From Bacteroidota bacterium (GTDB lineage: Bacteria; Bacteroidota; Bacteroidia; B-17B0; Aurantibacillaceae), in the NCBI GenBank assembly GCA_018267475.1, contig JAFDYI010000017.1:1-64000 (forward strand): a stretch of DNA of 64,000 bases. Direction: 5' to 3'. This document shows positions 7,682 through 15,793 of the stretch, piece by piece (position 1 is the first letter of the stretch; the number at the start of each line of letters is the position of its first letter). Under the pieces are notes generated by a model. The model ran no database searches and was not told the origin of the DNA. It saw only the letters and a program-made list of their open reading frames with translations. The translations under genes and the position numbers were made by a program.

Positions 7682-9301
7682 ATGAATAAAACCATCAACA
7701 TAAACCTTTCGGGAATGGTGTTTAATATAGAAGAAAACGCCTACCAACTGCTAAAAGACTATCTGCAAGCGATAAAAAACAAATTTAAAAACGAAGAGGG
7801 TTGCGATGAAATTATAGCCGACATAGAAGCCCGCCTGGCCGAGTTGCTAAAAGTTAATATCCACGCCGGTAAGCAAGTACTGATAGAAAACGATATTACC
7901 CAAGCCATTAACATTATGGGCAAGCCCGATGATTTTGGAGAGAGCACACCAGAAGAAAAACAAACACAAACAGAGGGTAAGCAAAACAAAACGCGCCGTG
8001 TGTTTCGCGATGGCGATAACAAAACCTTAGGAGGCGTATGCTCAGGCATTGCCGCTTACTTTGATACCGACCCCTTGTGGATTCGGGTTTTATTTTTGGT
8101 TTTGTTTTTTGGCTTTGGCACCGGCTTTTTTATCTACATTATTTTATGGATCATTATACCCGAAGCAAAAACTACGGCGCAAAAATTAGAAATGCGCGGC
8201 GAGCCTATTGATATGCACACGATAAGCAAAACGGTAAAAGAAGAAGCAGAACAACTAAAAAACCGCTTGCAAAATCTGGGAGAAGATATGCGAAAATCAA
8301 ATGTTGGAGGGAAAGTAGGAAATTTACTGTATCAAATTTTCCATGCGTTTTTTAACATCATATCCAAGGTAGTTGGATTGGTTTTTACCCTTGTAGGCCT
8401 TTGCGTTTTTGCTCTTATTCTTTGCATTCTTTTTAATGTAGGAAAAGTGTTTAACCTAAGCATACACGATTTTTTTTACTCTTTTGTAGGAGCCGATTTT
8501 TCTGTTTTTTATATTAAAACCGGACTGTTTTTATTTTTAGGCATTCCTTTTATAATGCTGATGTATAAAGGAACAAAACTGTTGTTAAGCATTAGAGGCA
8601 CCTACCTTTGGTTAAACATTACTGCAGGCACTCTGTGGTTTATGGGTTTGGTTATGTGCCTCTATGTATTTATGCATGTAGCAGCCGATTTTTCGGAAGA
8701 AACAGCTTTAAAACAACGCATTCCTTTATTAAACACAACAACCGATACCTTAATTATACAATCAGAAGCCAGCGAGCTGAATACCGATGTGGTAAGTGGT
8801 TTTGATTGGGATAGAAGTCATTGGTATATTAACACCAGCAAGCAGCCCAACGAATGGTGGGGCAAAGCCAAACTCACCATCATTCCTTCCGAAAACGACA
8901 GCCTGTATGCCTTCGTAATTAAATCGGCGCACGGAAAAGAAAAACAAGAAGCCGCCGAGCGCGCCAAACGTATTTGGTACAACTATAAAAACCAAAACGA
9001 CACCTTGTTACTGGATAAATACTTTGGTTTTACAAATCAAAACAAGTACCGAAACCAGGAAGTAGAAATTCTTTTAAAAGTACCTAAAAACAAAATTATT
9101 TTTTTAGACGAAACACTACGCGACATGCTGTTTGACACCGAAAATATAAACGAAATTACAGACGAAGAAATGATTAATAAATACTGGCAGATGACTCCTA
9201 ACGGACTTAACTACCTGGCGCCCCTAGAGCCGGCAAAAACTCCGGAGCCGGCAGCCGCACCAAGCCCTCAAAAAGCGCCTAAAAAACCAGCGTGCAATTA
9301 G
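7682..9301 (+). CDS. PspC-domain membrane protein
   Basis: This 539-residue protein has a soluble N-terminus (about 1-105) rich in charged residues and a PspC domain (about 107-165: FRDGDNKTLGGVCSGIAAYF followed by a long hydrophobic helix). Further membrane segments lie around 220-345, and a C-terminal domain runs to a Pro/Ala-rich tail (PAAAPSPQKAPKKP). PspC proteins sense or protect inner-membrane integrity. Its partner is the PadR regulator directly upstream. What the C-terminal part does is not evident. Confidence 0.85.
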   Translation: MNKTININLSGMVFNIEENAYQLLKDYLQAIKNKFKNEEGCDEIIADIEARLAELLKVNIHAGKQVLIENDITQAINIMGKPDDFGESTPEEKQTQTEGKQNKTRRVFRDGDNKTLGGVCSGIAAYFDTDPLWIRVLFLVLFFGFGTGFFIYIILWIIIPEAKTTAQKLEMRGEPIDMHTISKTVKEEAEQLKNRLQNLGEDMRKSNVGGKVGNLLYQIFHAFFNIISKVVGLVFTLVGLCVFALILCILFNVGKVFNLSIHDFFYSFVGADFSVFYIKTGLFLFLGIPFIMLMYKGTKLLLSIRGTYLWLNITAGTLWFMGLVMCLYVFMHVAADFSEETALKQRIPLLNTTTDTLIIQSEASELNTDVVSGFDWDRSHWYINTSKQPNEWWGKAKLTIIPSENDSLYAFVIKSAHGKEKQEAAERAKRIWYNYKNQNDTLLLDKYFGFTNQNKYRNQEVEILLKVPKNKIIFLDETLRDMLFDTENINEITDEEMINKYWQMTPNGLNYLAPLEPAKTPEPAAAPSPQKAPKKPACN

Positions 9302-9327
9302 CTACAAACGCTATCGCATAAAATACG

Positions 9328-9335
9328 TATCTTTG
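9328..9335 (+). promoter_or_regulatory. TATCTTTG -7 element
   Basis: This exact consensus is 13 nt before the ATG at 9349. The secreted protein gene therefore has its own promoter and need not depend on the padR-pspC unit. Confidence 0.65.
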
Positions 9336-9348
9336 TATAAACACAGAA

Positions 9349-10362
9349 ATGCAAAACAGATATAAAATAATAAGTTTGCTTTTTTTGTTGAAGTTTTGCT
9401 GGATATCTGCACAAACCAATAATGCAAGCACTATGAACGACAAACTGAGGCCTGCTATACAAAAAATAATAGATGAAATTGCTAAAACCAACATGCTGAA
9501 AACAGAAGGGGTGGGTGAAGCAGGGGTGCGTACCGCCCAGTGGGAGAGGTTTGAACAACTAAAAAAAGAAGCTACGTTACAAGAAATAAAATACCTTACC
9601 GATTACCCTAATGCGGTGGTGCGTGGCTATGCTTTTTGGGCTTTGGTAGAGCAAGATAGTGCGGAGGTGTTTTCTGTGTTGCAGCAACATCTAAGCGATA
9701 ATGAAAAGCTAAGCGTGTTTGAGGGCTGCTTAATCAGCCAATATTATGTAGGGGAATATTTTTTAAACAAAGCCAGCCACCATCTTAACGCTGCACAAAA
9801 AGCAGAAATTGATAGCGCACTTTTGTTTAAAGAAGCGATTATCCTCCCTCAAAAATACGCACTCCTTGAAAAGTTGAAACCGAAACAAGCCTATTACAAC
9901 CGAATAAAAGAAATAGCCCAAACCGAAAAAAAACCGGAGGCTCTTTTGGCCCTATCCCGATTTAAAAATAAAGAAGACATACCCCTTGTGAGCACCCTTT
10001 TTGATACAGAAGACAGCGAATACAACGGCCTACGCGCCGCCATTGCCTTTCCGGATACCGCTTTTTATCCGTTCTTAATAAAAGTATTTGAAAGAGAATG
10101 GGCAAAAGTTTTTTACAACTATAAAAAGTGGAAAGCCTTATATCAAGCCTTGGCGTTGCAAAAGCCCTCTGAAAAAATAGTTACCCTGTTTGAAAGAGCT
10201 ATTAAAACAAAAGATGATTTTAGATATCAAATATTAGGCGAATACCTGTTATTAGGCATTACTAAATACCCGAATGCTTTATACGAACCTCTAAAAACGC
10301 AAATAAAATTAGACGAGCATCACCTACGCGATTTAAAATACGAATTAGAACAGGAAGAGTGA
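9349..10362 (+). CDS. Secreted protein of unknown function, HEAT-like helical repeats
   Basis: I do not recognise a named family. The 337-residue protein begins with a signal peptide (hydrophobic KIISLLFLLKFCWISAQ, likely cut after Ala-20 or Gln-21). The rest is predominantly helical, with segments such as YPNAVVRGYAFWALVEQD and ALLALSRFKNKEDIPLVSTLF that resemble HEAT-type repeats. No catalytic motif is visible. It has its own promoter and lies just upstream of the polyene-type operon on the same strand, but 200 bp apart, so a link is unproven. Confidence 0.7.
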   Translation: MQNRYKIISLLFLLKFCWISAQTNNASTMNDKLRPAIQKIIDEIAKTNMLKTEGVGEAGVRTAQWERFEQLKKEATLQEIKYLTDYPNAVVRGYAFWALVEQDSAEVFSVLQQHLSDNEKLSVFEGCLISQYYVGEYFLNKASHHLNAAQKAEIDSALLFKEAIILPQKYALLEKLKPKQAYYNRIKEIAQTEKKPEALLALSRFKNKEDIPLVSTLFDTEDSEYNGLRAAIAFPDTAFYPFLIKVFEREWAKVFYNYKKWKALYQALALQKPSEKIVTLFERAIKTKDDFRYQILGEYLLLGITKYPNALYEPLKTQIKLDEHHLRDLKYELEQEE

Positions 10363-10375
10363 AAGGGCCTGTGGG

Positions 10376-10383
10376 TATATTTG
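10376..10383 (+). promoter_or_regulatory. TATATTTG element before a 33-codon ORF
   Basis: This exact TAnnTTTG match lies 20 nt upstream of a small ORF (10404-10505) in the gap before the polyene-type operon. It could drive a small peptide or a non-coding transcript. Confidence 0.4.
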
Positions 10384-10403
10384 TGATAGCGCATAAAAAC
10401 AGG

Positions 10404-10505
10404 ATGTGGTTGCAAAGTATAATGGAGCGAAAAACCTCCATGATATTATTTAAAAGAGAAGAGGTGGACTTGGATAACAGCCACCCCCTTTTTATAGATT
10501 GCTAA
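10404..10505 (+). CDS. Possible 33-residue small ORF upstream of the polyene operon
   Basis: The ORF runs from ATG 10404 to TAA 10503-10505 and gives a 33-residue peptide starting MWLQSIMERKTSM. Support is only positional: an exact TATATTTG element 20 nt upstream and location in an otherwise empty 200-bp gap. A short hairpin (ATGGAG at 10422-10427 with CTCCAT at 10436-10441) lies within it, so the transcript may equally be a structured leader or small RNA. No family is recognised, and it may be spurious. Confidence 0.25.
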   Translation: MWLQSIMERKTSMILFKREEVDLDNSHPLFIDC

Positions 10506-10544
10506 TAATTTTAACATTTTTCTGAAATTTTATTTTTTTTGGCG

Positions 10545-10552
10545 TATATTTG
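10545..10552 (+). promoter_or_regulatory. TATATTTG -7 element of the polyene-type operon
   Basis: This exact consensus is 12 nt before the first ATG (10565). It shows that the TTG at 10550 cannot be the start. No other convincing -7 element occurs at the tightly packed junctions downstream, so this is probably the main promoter for the 15 genes. Confidence 0.7.
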
Positions 10553-10564
10553 CAGCCAGTTTTT

Positions 10565-10822
10565 ATGACAAAGCAAGAAATTATTGAAGCTACCAATCGC
10601 TTTTTGGTAGAAGAGTTTGAGGTAGATGCCGCAAAAATAGTGCCCGAAGCCCCTTTAAAAGAAACACTGGGCTTGGACAGCCTCGATTATGTGGATTTGG
10701 TAGTAATTATTGAAAGTAATTTTGGCTTTAAAGTAGTGGCCGAAGATTTTATACATATTCAAACATTTCAGCAATTTTACGATTACTGCTACACTAAAGT
10801 AGCCCAAAAAGCAAGCGCCTAA
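10565..10822 (+). CDS. Acyl carrier protein 1 of the polyene-type operon
   Basis: This 85-residue acyl carrier protein has the phosphopantetheine attachment motif LGLDSLDYVDL, in which Ser is the modified residue. It carries the growing or finished acyl chain as a thioester. It is the first gene of the operon and lies 11 bp before the LpxL-like acyltransferase, which suggests it presents the chain to that enzyme. A second carrier protein is encoded at 14352-14606. The two-carrier arrangement is typical of aryl polyene and flexirubin clusters. Confidence 0.92.
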   Translation: MTKQEIIEATNRFLVEEFEVDAAKIVPEAPLKETLGLDSLDYVDLVVIIESNFGFKVVAEDFIHIQTFQQFYDYCYTKVAQKASA

Positions 10823-10833
10823 AACCCAACGCC

Positions 10834-11739
10834 ATGCAGCAACAAAAGTGGCAAGGGAAAAGTTCGGGAGGGGTACTAGGTTATAGAATTTTTGTTTTTC
10901 TGCTAAAAAATACGGGGCTTCGTTTTTCTTATTTTTTTCTGCACATCATCACTTTTTTTTACTTCCTTTTTTCAAAGGCAAATAGAAGCACCTATTATTA
11001 TTTTAAAAAAATACAAGGCTACCCTACGCTCAAAGCCATTATGAGTATCTATCAATGTTATTACGTTTTTGGACAAACCCTGTTAGATAAATTTGCCTTT
11101 CTATCGGGTGCGGTAAAAACGAAATTTTCTTTTGTAAGAGAAGGGCAAGAGGAACTTATCCACATTCATAAGCAAAAAAAAGGTTGTATTTTAGTAAGTG
11201 CACACACCGGCAATTGGGAAGTAGCCGGTCAGTTTTTGAATGCGTACGATAAACTAAAATTTAATATGCTGGTGTATGACAACGAGGCCGAACAAATGAA
11301 AAAATACGTAGGCGATGTATTAAAAAACAAGCAGATAAATTTAATTTCTATGCGCCACGGCGATATTGGTTATTTAGTAGAACTGCACCGCGCCTTTAGC
11401 GAGCAAGAGTGGTTGGTTATGCACGGCGACCGCTTTACCTCCGGGGCGCCCTTTATAGAAAAAACATTTTTAGGAAAAAAAGCTAAATTTCCGATAGGCC
11501 CCTTTATACTGGCAGCAAAATTTGGAGTACCCGTTTTATTTTCTTGCTGCATGAAAGAAAGCAGGTATGGGTATAAATTTTATGCCCAGCAAGGAAGCCT
11601 ACAACCCAAAGCGCGGGGCGAAAGGGCTACACAAGAAACGGTAGAAATACTCTCAAATGAGTATATTGCCTTTTTAGAAAAAATAGTTAAAAAATATCCG
11701 CTCCAATGGTTTAATTTTTACGAATTTTGGGAACATTAA
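10834..11739 (+). CDS. LpxL/HtrB-like lysophospholipid acyltransferase
   Basis: This 301-residue protein of the lipid A lauroyl/myristoyl acyltransferase family has one N-terminal hydrophobic region (about 22-50) and the catalytic HX4E motif HTGNWE at residues 124-129. Further blocks include LGKKAKFPIGPFILAAKFGVPV around 210-231. Relatives in aryl polyene-type clusters are thought to attach the polyene chain or an additional acyl chain to a lipid anchor at the inner membrane. It lies between the first carrier protein and the first dehydratase. The actual acceptor is unknown. Confidence 0.88.
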   Translation: MQQQKWQGKSSGGVLGYRIFVFLLKNTGLRFSYFFLHIITFFYFLFSKANRSTYYYFKKIQGYPTLKAIMSIYQCYYVFGQTLLDKFAFLSGAVKTKFSFVREGQEELIHIHKQKKGCILVSAHTGNWEVAGQFLNAYDKLKFNMLVYDNEAEQMKKYVGDVLKNKQINLISMRHGDIGYLVELHRAFSEQEWLVMHGDRFTSGAPFIEKTFLGKKAKFPIGPFILAAKFGVPVLFSCCMKESRYGYKFYAQQGSLQPKARGERATQETVEILSNEYIAFLEKIVKKYPLQWFNFYEFWEH

Positions 11740-11746
11740 ACACAAC

Positions 11747-12190
11747 ATGAATTTTTTAGTAAACAAACAACATATTTCCGAATACATTCCGCAAAAGCCA
11801 CCCATACAAATGATTGATGCGATAATAAAATACGAAGAAACACGTATGGTTACCCAATTCGAAGTTTTATCTAATAACATCTTTGTTCAAAATGGCTTGT
11901 TTTGCGAACCCGGCATTACAGAAAACATGGCCCAAACGGCAGCGGCCAAAGCGGGATACGAAACAAAACTAAAAAAAGGGCCTCCCTTTATTGGGTTTAT
12001 AGGCGCCATAAAAAATTTAAAATTGTTTTTTCTCCCCAAAGTAGGCAGCATTATTACTACTACGGTAGAGGTAAAAACCGAGGTGATGGGCATTACCCTT
12101 ATTGAAGCATTTTCTGAGTGTAATAACAAAAAAATAGCAGCTTGTGAAATGAAAATTGTAATACAAAACACAACCCATGTCAGCCAATAG
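11747..12190 (+). CDS. ApeP-like hotdog dehydratase subunit lacking the catalytic His
   Basis: This 147-residue FabZ-type hotdog protein contains YIPQKPPIQMIDA (FabZ-like entry strand) and FCEPGITENMAQ, where Glu-59 aligns with the catalytic acid of FabZ. The usual GHFP segment is absent and there is no His between residues 39 and 58. It therefore has one half of a dehydratase active site. The other hotdog protein in this operon (18751-19134) has the complementary residue, so the two probably work as a heterodimer like ApeI:ApeP. It overlaps the thioesterase gene by 14 bp. Confidence 0.85.
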   Translation: MNFLVNKQHISEYIPQKPPIQMIDAIIKYEETRMVTQFEVLSNNIFVQNGLFCEPGITENMAQTAAAKAGYETKLKKGPPFIGFIGAIKNLKLFFLPKVGSIITTTVEVKTEVMGITLIEAFSECNNKKIAACEMKIVIQNTTHVSQ

Positions 12191-12611
12191 AAGCCTAACT
12201 ACAAGCACTGATATCATAGTAAAATTTAGCGATTGCGATGCGCTGCAAATGGTGTGGCACGGTAACTACATCAAATATTTTGAAGATGGAAGAGAAGATT
12301 TTGGCCGAAAATTTAATTTAGGCTATTGGGATATATATCAACAATCGGGCTTGGCGGTACCACTGGTGCATATAGCCTGCGATTTCAAAAAATTTGTTTT
12401 TTTAAATGAAGTAGTTACGGTGCAATCTACTTTTATAGATACGCCTGCTGCAAAAATAATTTTTGAGTATAAAATTTTTAATTCAAAAAAAGAATTGATT
12501 TGTACAGGGGAAAGCACACAAGTATTTGTACATGCTCAAACAAAAGAATTGGTATTGGTTACGCCTCCTTTTTACAATAGTTGGAAGGAAAAAATATTTT
12601 CGGGAGCATGA
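12177..12611 (+). CDS. 4HBT-type acyl thioesterase
   Basis: This 144-residue hotdog thioesterase of the 4-hydroxybenzoyl-CoA family has the signature KFSDCDALQMVWHGNYIKYFEDGRE near residues 15-40, which contains the catalytic-type Asp. Relatives in aryl polyene clusters are thought to edit or release carrier-bound intermediates. Its start overlaps the upstream dehydratase and its stop overlaps the ketosynthase ATG (ATGA), indicating translational coupling. Confidence 0.9.
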   Translation: MSANRSLTTSTDIIVKFSDCDALQMVWHGNYIKYFEDGREDFGRKFNLGYWDIYQQSGLAVPLVHIACDFKKFVFLNEVVTVQSTFIDTPAAKIIFEYKIFNSKKELICTGESTQVFVHAQTKELVLVTPPFYNSWKEKIFSGA

Positions 12612-13729
12612 CGTCGGCTTACATACAACACTCTAATATCATTAGCCCGTTGGGATTTAACACCGCAGAAAATTTTACTTCTGTTTGTCAAGGAATATCC
12701 GGAGTAAAAGACTACAGTTCTTCCTCGCAAAAAAAATATTATGCAGCCGCTTTAAACAACACGCTTTTAGATGCGTTTTTTTGTTCGCAAACAAAATGTA
12801 ATCCTCTTTATTATACTCGTGCTGAAAAAATGAGCATATTATCAGCACAAGATGTAATCAATACTTCCAATATAGAGGTGTCAAACCCGCGTACTTTATT
12901 TATTTTTTCTACTACCAAAGGAAATGTGGAGCTATTAGAAAATAAATCGGCATATATTCCGGAAAACAGAATATATTTATACGAAACAGCGCACGCCGTA
13001 AGTCTTGCTTTAGGGTTTAAAAACAAACCTTTAGTAATATCAAACGCTTGTATATCAGGGCTTTTAGCCCTTATCGTAGCCAAGCGGTTAATAGAAAATA
13101 ATCAATACGATTCTATAATAATAACAGGAGTAGATGTGCTTTCTGATTTTATTTTATCAGGCTTTAATTCTTTAAACGCGCTAAGCACAGAGGCTTGTAA
13201 GCCTTTTGATAAAGATAGGAGCGGTATTAATTTAGGAGAGGCCGCAGCAACCGTACTCCTTTCTAAGGAAAGGAAAGAAAAAAGCGTGCGTATGGAGGCA
13301 GCTTATTCCAGCAATGATGCCAACCATATTTCCGGTCCCTCGCGCACAGGAGAAGGTTTGTATCAATGTTTGCAAAAAATACAAACTAAAAACACCCCTG
13401 ATTTTATTAACGCCCACGGCACCGCCACCATATATAATGATGAGATGGAGGCTGTTGCTTTTAGCCGTGCGGGGTTACAAGGTGTGCCCGTTGCCAGTTT
13501 TAAAAATTATTACGGACATACATTGGGTGCAGCCGGAGTGGTAGAAAGCATTTTGTGTGTAGAAAGCCTTAGGCAAGAAAAAATGATTGCCTCAAAAGGG
13601 TTTGAAAAACAAGGAACCTCCGTGGCTTTGAACGTAATACAAAATACACATCACAAAAAAAGTACCAGTTGTATAAAAACAGCTTCTGGTTTTGGAGGGT
13701 GCAACGCCGTTGCGCTATACACGATATGA
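12608..13729 (+). CDS. Beta-ketoacyl-ACP synthase with intact triad
   Basis: This 373-residue ketosynthase of the KAS II fold performs decarboxylative chain extension. The triad is complete: Cys-148 in NACISG, His in NAHGTATIYND, and His in YYGHTLGAAG. The start is set at ATG 12608, which overlaps the thioesterase stop as ATGA. The upstream in-frame codons would run into that gene. It may act as the priming or alternative ketosynthase, since a second active ketosynthase with its own chain-length partner lies downstream. Confidence 0.93.
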   Translation: MTSAYIQHSNIISPLGFNTAENFTSVCQGISGVKDYSSSSQKKYYAAALNNTLLDAFFCSQTKCNPLYYTRAEKMSILSAQDVINTSNIEVSNPRTLFIFSTTKGNVELLENKSAYIPENRIYLYETAHAVSLALGFKNKPLVISNACISGLLALIVAKRLIENNQYDSIIITGVDVLSDFILSGFNSLNALSTEACKPFDKDRSGINLGEAAATVLLSKERKEKSVRMEAAYSSNDANHISGPSRTGEGLYQCLQKIQTKNTPDFINAHGTATIYNDEMEAVAFSRAGLQGVPVASFKNYYGHTLGAAGVVESILCVESLRQEKMIASKGFEKQGTSVALNVIQNTHHKKSTSCIKTASGFGGCNAVALYTI

Positions 13730-14349
13730 ATACGGTTATACACTCATATACACGGTTAAAAAACGAGGGCTTATGGCATAATAAAAATCTTTGTGCAGCC
13801 GCATCGGAAAATAAAGAACTTGTAAAAACACTGGACGAATTATATAAAGAAATGGTTTTAGAGTATCCTAAGTTTTATAAAATGGATAGCTTGTGTAAGG
13901 CGGGTATTTTGTGCGCAGAGCCTTTGTTGAAAAACACAGATACCAACCCTTCTTTTGATAAGCAAAAAATCGCATTAGTATTTTCTAATAAAAATGCCAG
14001 TCTGCAAACAGATTGCGCCTATGAACACACACGCAACACGTTTCCAAGCCCATCGTTGTTTGTATATACCCTGCCCAATATCGTTATCGGAGAGGTAGCT
14101 ATTAAACATAAAATTACCGGCGAAAATATTTTTTTTATCGAACCTTCTTTTAATGCCCAGTTGTTGTACCACTATGCCGAAATTTTGTTGCAAGAAAACG
14201 ACTTGGTGCTTTGTGCTTGGCTTCATATTACGGATAATGCCTTAGATGGTTTTTTTTACACGGTAATGAAAGAACCGATAGATACCGAAAAAAAGAGTAC
14301 TTTTATACAACATAAAGCAGAAAATATACATAAACTTTATATGCAATAA
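13726..14349 (+). CDS. Inactive ketosynthase-like protein
   Basis: This 207-residue protein resembles the N-terminal ketosynthase fold only (VYTLPNIVIGEVAIKHKITGENIFFI). It has no Cys at the position where the active ketosynthases carry it and no C-terminal half with the two His residues. Short proteins of this kind recur in aryl polyene and flexirubin clusters and may be structural partners of a ketosynthase or dehydratase. Its ATG overlaps the stop of the preceding ketosynthase (ATGA), and the second carrier protein starts 2 bp after its end. The role is unproven. Confidence 0.8.
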   Translation: MNTVIHSYTRLKNEGLWHNKNLCAAASENKELVKTLDELYKEMVLEYPKFYKMDSLCKAGILCAEPLLKNTDTNPSFDKQKIALVFSNKNASLQTDCAYEHTRNTFPSPSLFVYTLPNIVIGEVAIKHKITGENIFFIEPSFNAQLLYHYAEILLQENDLVLCAWLHITDNALDGFFYTVMKEPIDTEKKSTFIQHKAENIHKLYMQ

Positions 14350-14351
14350 CT

Positions 14352-14606
14352 ATGGAACATTTAATTGAAGATTTGAAAAAACAAATTATAGAACAGCTAA
14401 ACTTAGAAGAGGTAAAACCCGAAAACATTGATGCCTCTGCTCCTTTGTTTGGAGCCGGATTAGGGCTTGATTCTATTGACGCGTTAGAACTAATCGTGCT
14501 TTTAGAAAAAAAATACGGAATAAAAATAGCCGATCCGCAAGAGGCAAAAGATATTTTTGTGTCGGTGCAATCTATGGCGAAATATATTTCTTTGCACAAA
14601 AAATAA
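14352..14606 (+). CDS. Acyl carrier protein 2 of the polyene-type operon
   Basis: This 84-residue acyl carrier protein has the attachment motif GLGLDSIDALEL, with Ser as the phosphopantetheine site. It abuts the downstream ketosynthase directly (TAA then ATG), so it is probably the carrier used by the ketosynthase and chain-length-factor pair during elongation. Confidence 0.94.
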   Translation: MEHLIEDLKKQIIEQLNLEEVKPENIDASAPLFGAGLGLDSIDALELIVLLEKKYGIKIADPQEAKDIFVSVQSMAKYISLHKK

Positions 14607-15788
14607 ATGGTGTTTGTAACCGGCATAGGCATTGTTTCGGCTATTGGAAAAAACGCGAATGAAACCCTTTCTTCTTTAAAAGAATTGCGCACGGGTATTG
14701 GCGCCATAAAACAATTACACACAGTACATAAAAGTACAATGGTAGCGGGCGAGGTAAAACTTTCAAACGAAGAATTAACCTGCTTTTTAAAAACAAAAAG
14801 TTACGACCGCACTACTTTGCTAAGCTTAATGGCTGCGCAAGAAGCGTTGCAACAGGCAAACATAAAAACAAATTCGGGGCATAAAACAGGGTTTGTTTCG
14901 GCAAGCAGTGTAGGCGGTATGTGCCGTAGTGAAAAAGAGTATCAAAATTTTATAGAAGGCAAGCCCTATACTCGTTTTATAGACACGCACTACACAGGAG
15001 TTCATGCGCAGGAAGTGGCAAAACATTTTGGAATCACCGATTATGTTACTACCATAAGTACCGCCTGCTCTTCTTCTGCTAATGCTATCATGCTGGGCGC
15101 CCGCTTAATAAAAAATAAAATATTGGATAGGGTAGTGGTGGGAGGTGCCGACGCACTTTGTTGCTTTACTCTTAATGGATTCAATTCTTTGATGATTTTA
15201 GATAAAGAGTGGTGCAAGCCCTTTGACCATAATAGAAGAGGGTTAAATTTAGGAGAAGGTGCGGCTTATTTAGTATTAGAATCGGAGGAGGTAGTAATGC
15301 AAGAAAACAAAAAAACGTTAGCCGTAATAAGTGGCTACGGTAATGCCAACGACGCCTACCATCAAACGGCTTCTTCTCCTCAAGGAGTAGGGGCTACTCG
15401 GGCTATGCAACAAGCCCTGGTAAGCGCAAAATTACAACCTAAAGATATACGCTACATCAACGCGCACGGAACGGGTACTGCCAATAACGATTTATCAGAG
15501 GCAACGGCTATAAAAAATGTTTTTGGAGAAAGCATTCCTAAATTTAGTTCTACCAAATCATATACGGGGCACACATTAGCTGCCGCTGCTAGCATAGAAG
15601 CGGTTGTTTCTATTTTATCTATGAAAGAAAAAAGTATTTTTCCTAATTTGAATTGTATAGAACCAATGCAAGAAACAAATTTATTTCCGGAAACGACATT
15701 GCAGCACAATCAAGAATTAACACACGTGCTATCCAACTCGTTTGGCTTTGGAGGGAACTGTTCTTCTCTTATTTTTAGTAAAAAGTAA
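14607..15788 (+). CDS. Beta-ketoacyl-ACP synthase (ApeO-like elongating ketosynthase)
   Basis: This 393-residue KAS II-type enzyme has a complete catalytic set: Cys-154 in STACSSS, His in NAHGTGTANND and His in YTGHTLAAAAS. It is followed 5 bp later by a ketosynthase homologue lacking the Cys. That arrangement matches the KS:CLF heterodimer (ApeO:ApeC) described for aryl polyene synthesis. It would extend the chain on the carrier protein encoded immediately upstream. Confidence 0.93.
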   Translation: MVFVTGIGIVSAIGKNANETLSSLKELRTGIGAIKQLHTVHKSTMVAGEVKLSNEELTCFLKTKSYDRTTLLSLMAAQEALQQANIKTNSGHKTGFVSASSVGGMCRSEKEYQNFIEGKPYTRFIDTHYTGVHAQEVAKHFGITDYVTTISTACSSSANAIMLGARLIKNKILDRVVVGGADALCCFTLNGFNSLMILDKEWCKPFDHNRRGLNLGEGAAYLVLESEEVVMQENKKTLAVISGYGNANDAYHQTASSPQGVGATRAMQQALVSAKLQPKDIRYINAHGTGTANNDLSEATAIKNVFGESIPKFSSTKSYTGHTLAAAASIEAVVSILSMKEKSIFPNLNCIEPMQETNLFPETTLQHNQELTHVLSNSFGFGGNCSSLIFSKK

Positions 15789-15793
15789 AAAAT

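Noticed and set aside
13669-13725. Longer N-terminus for the inactive ketosynthase-like protein
   Set aside because: The upstream codons run inside the previous ketosynthase in another frame. The ATGA overlap at 13726 is the same coupling pattern seen elsewhere in the operon.
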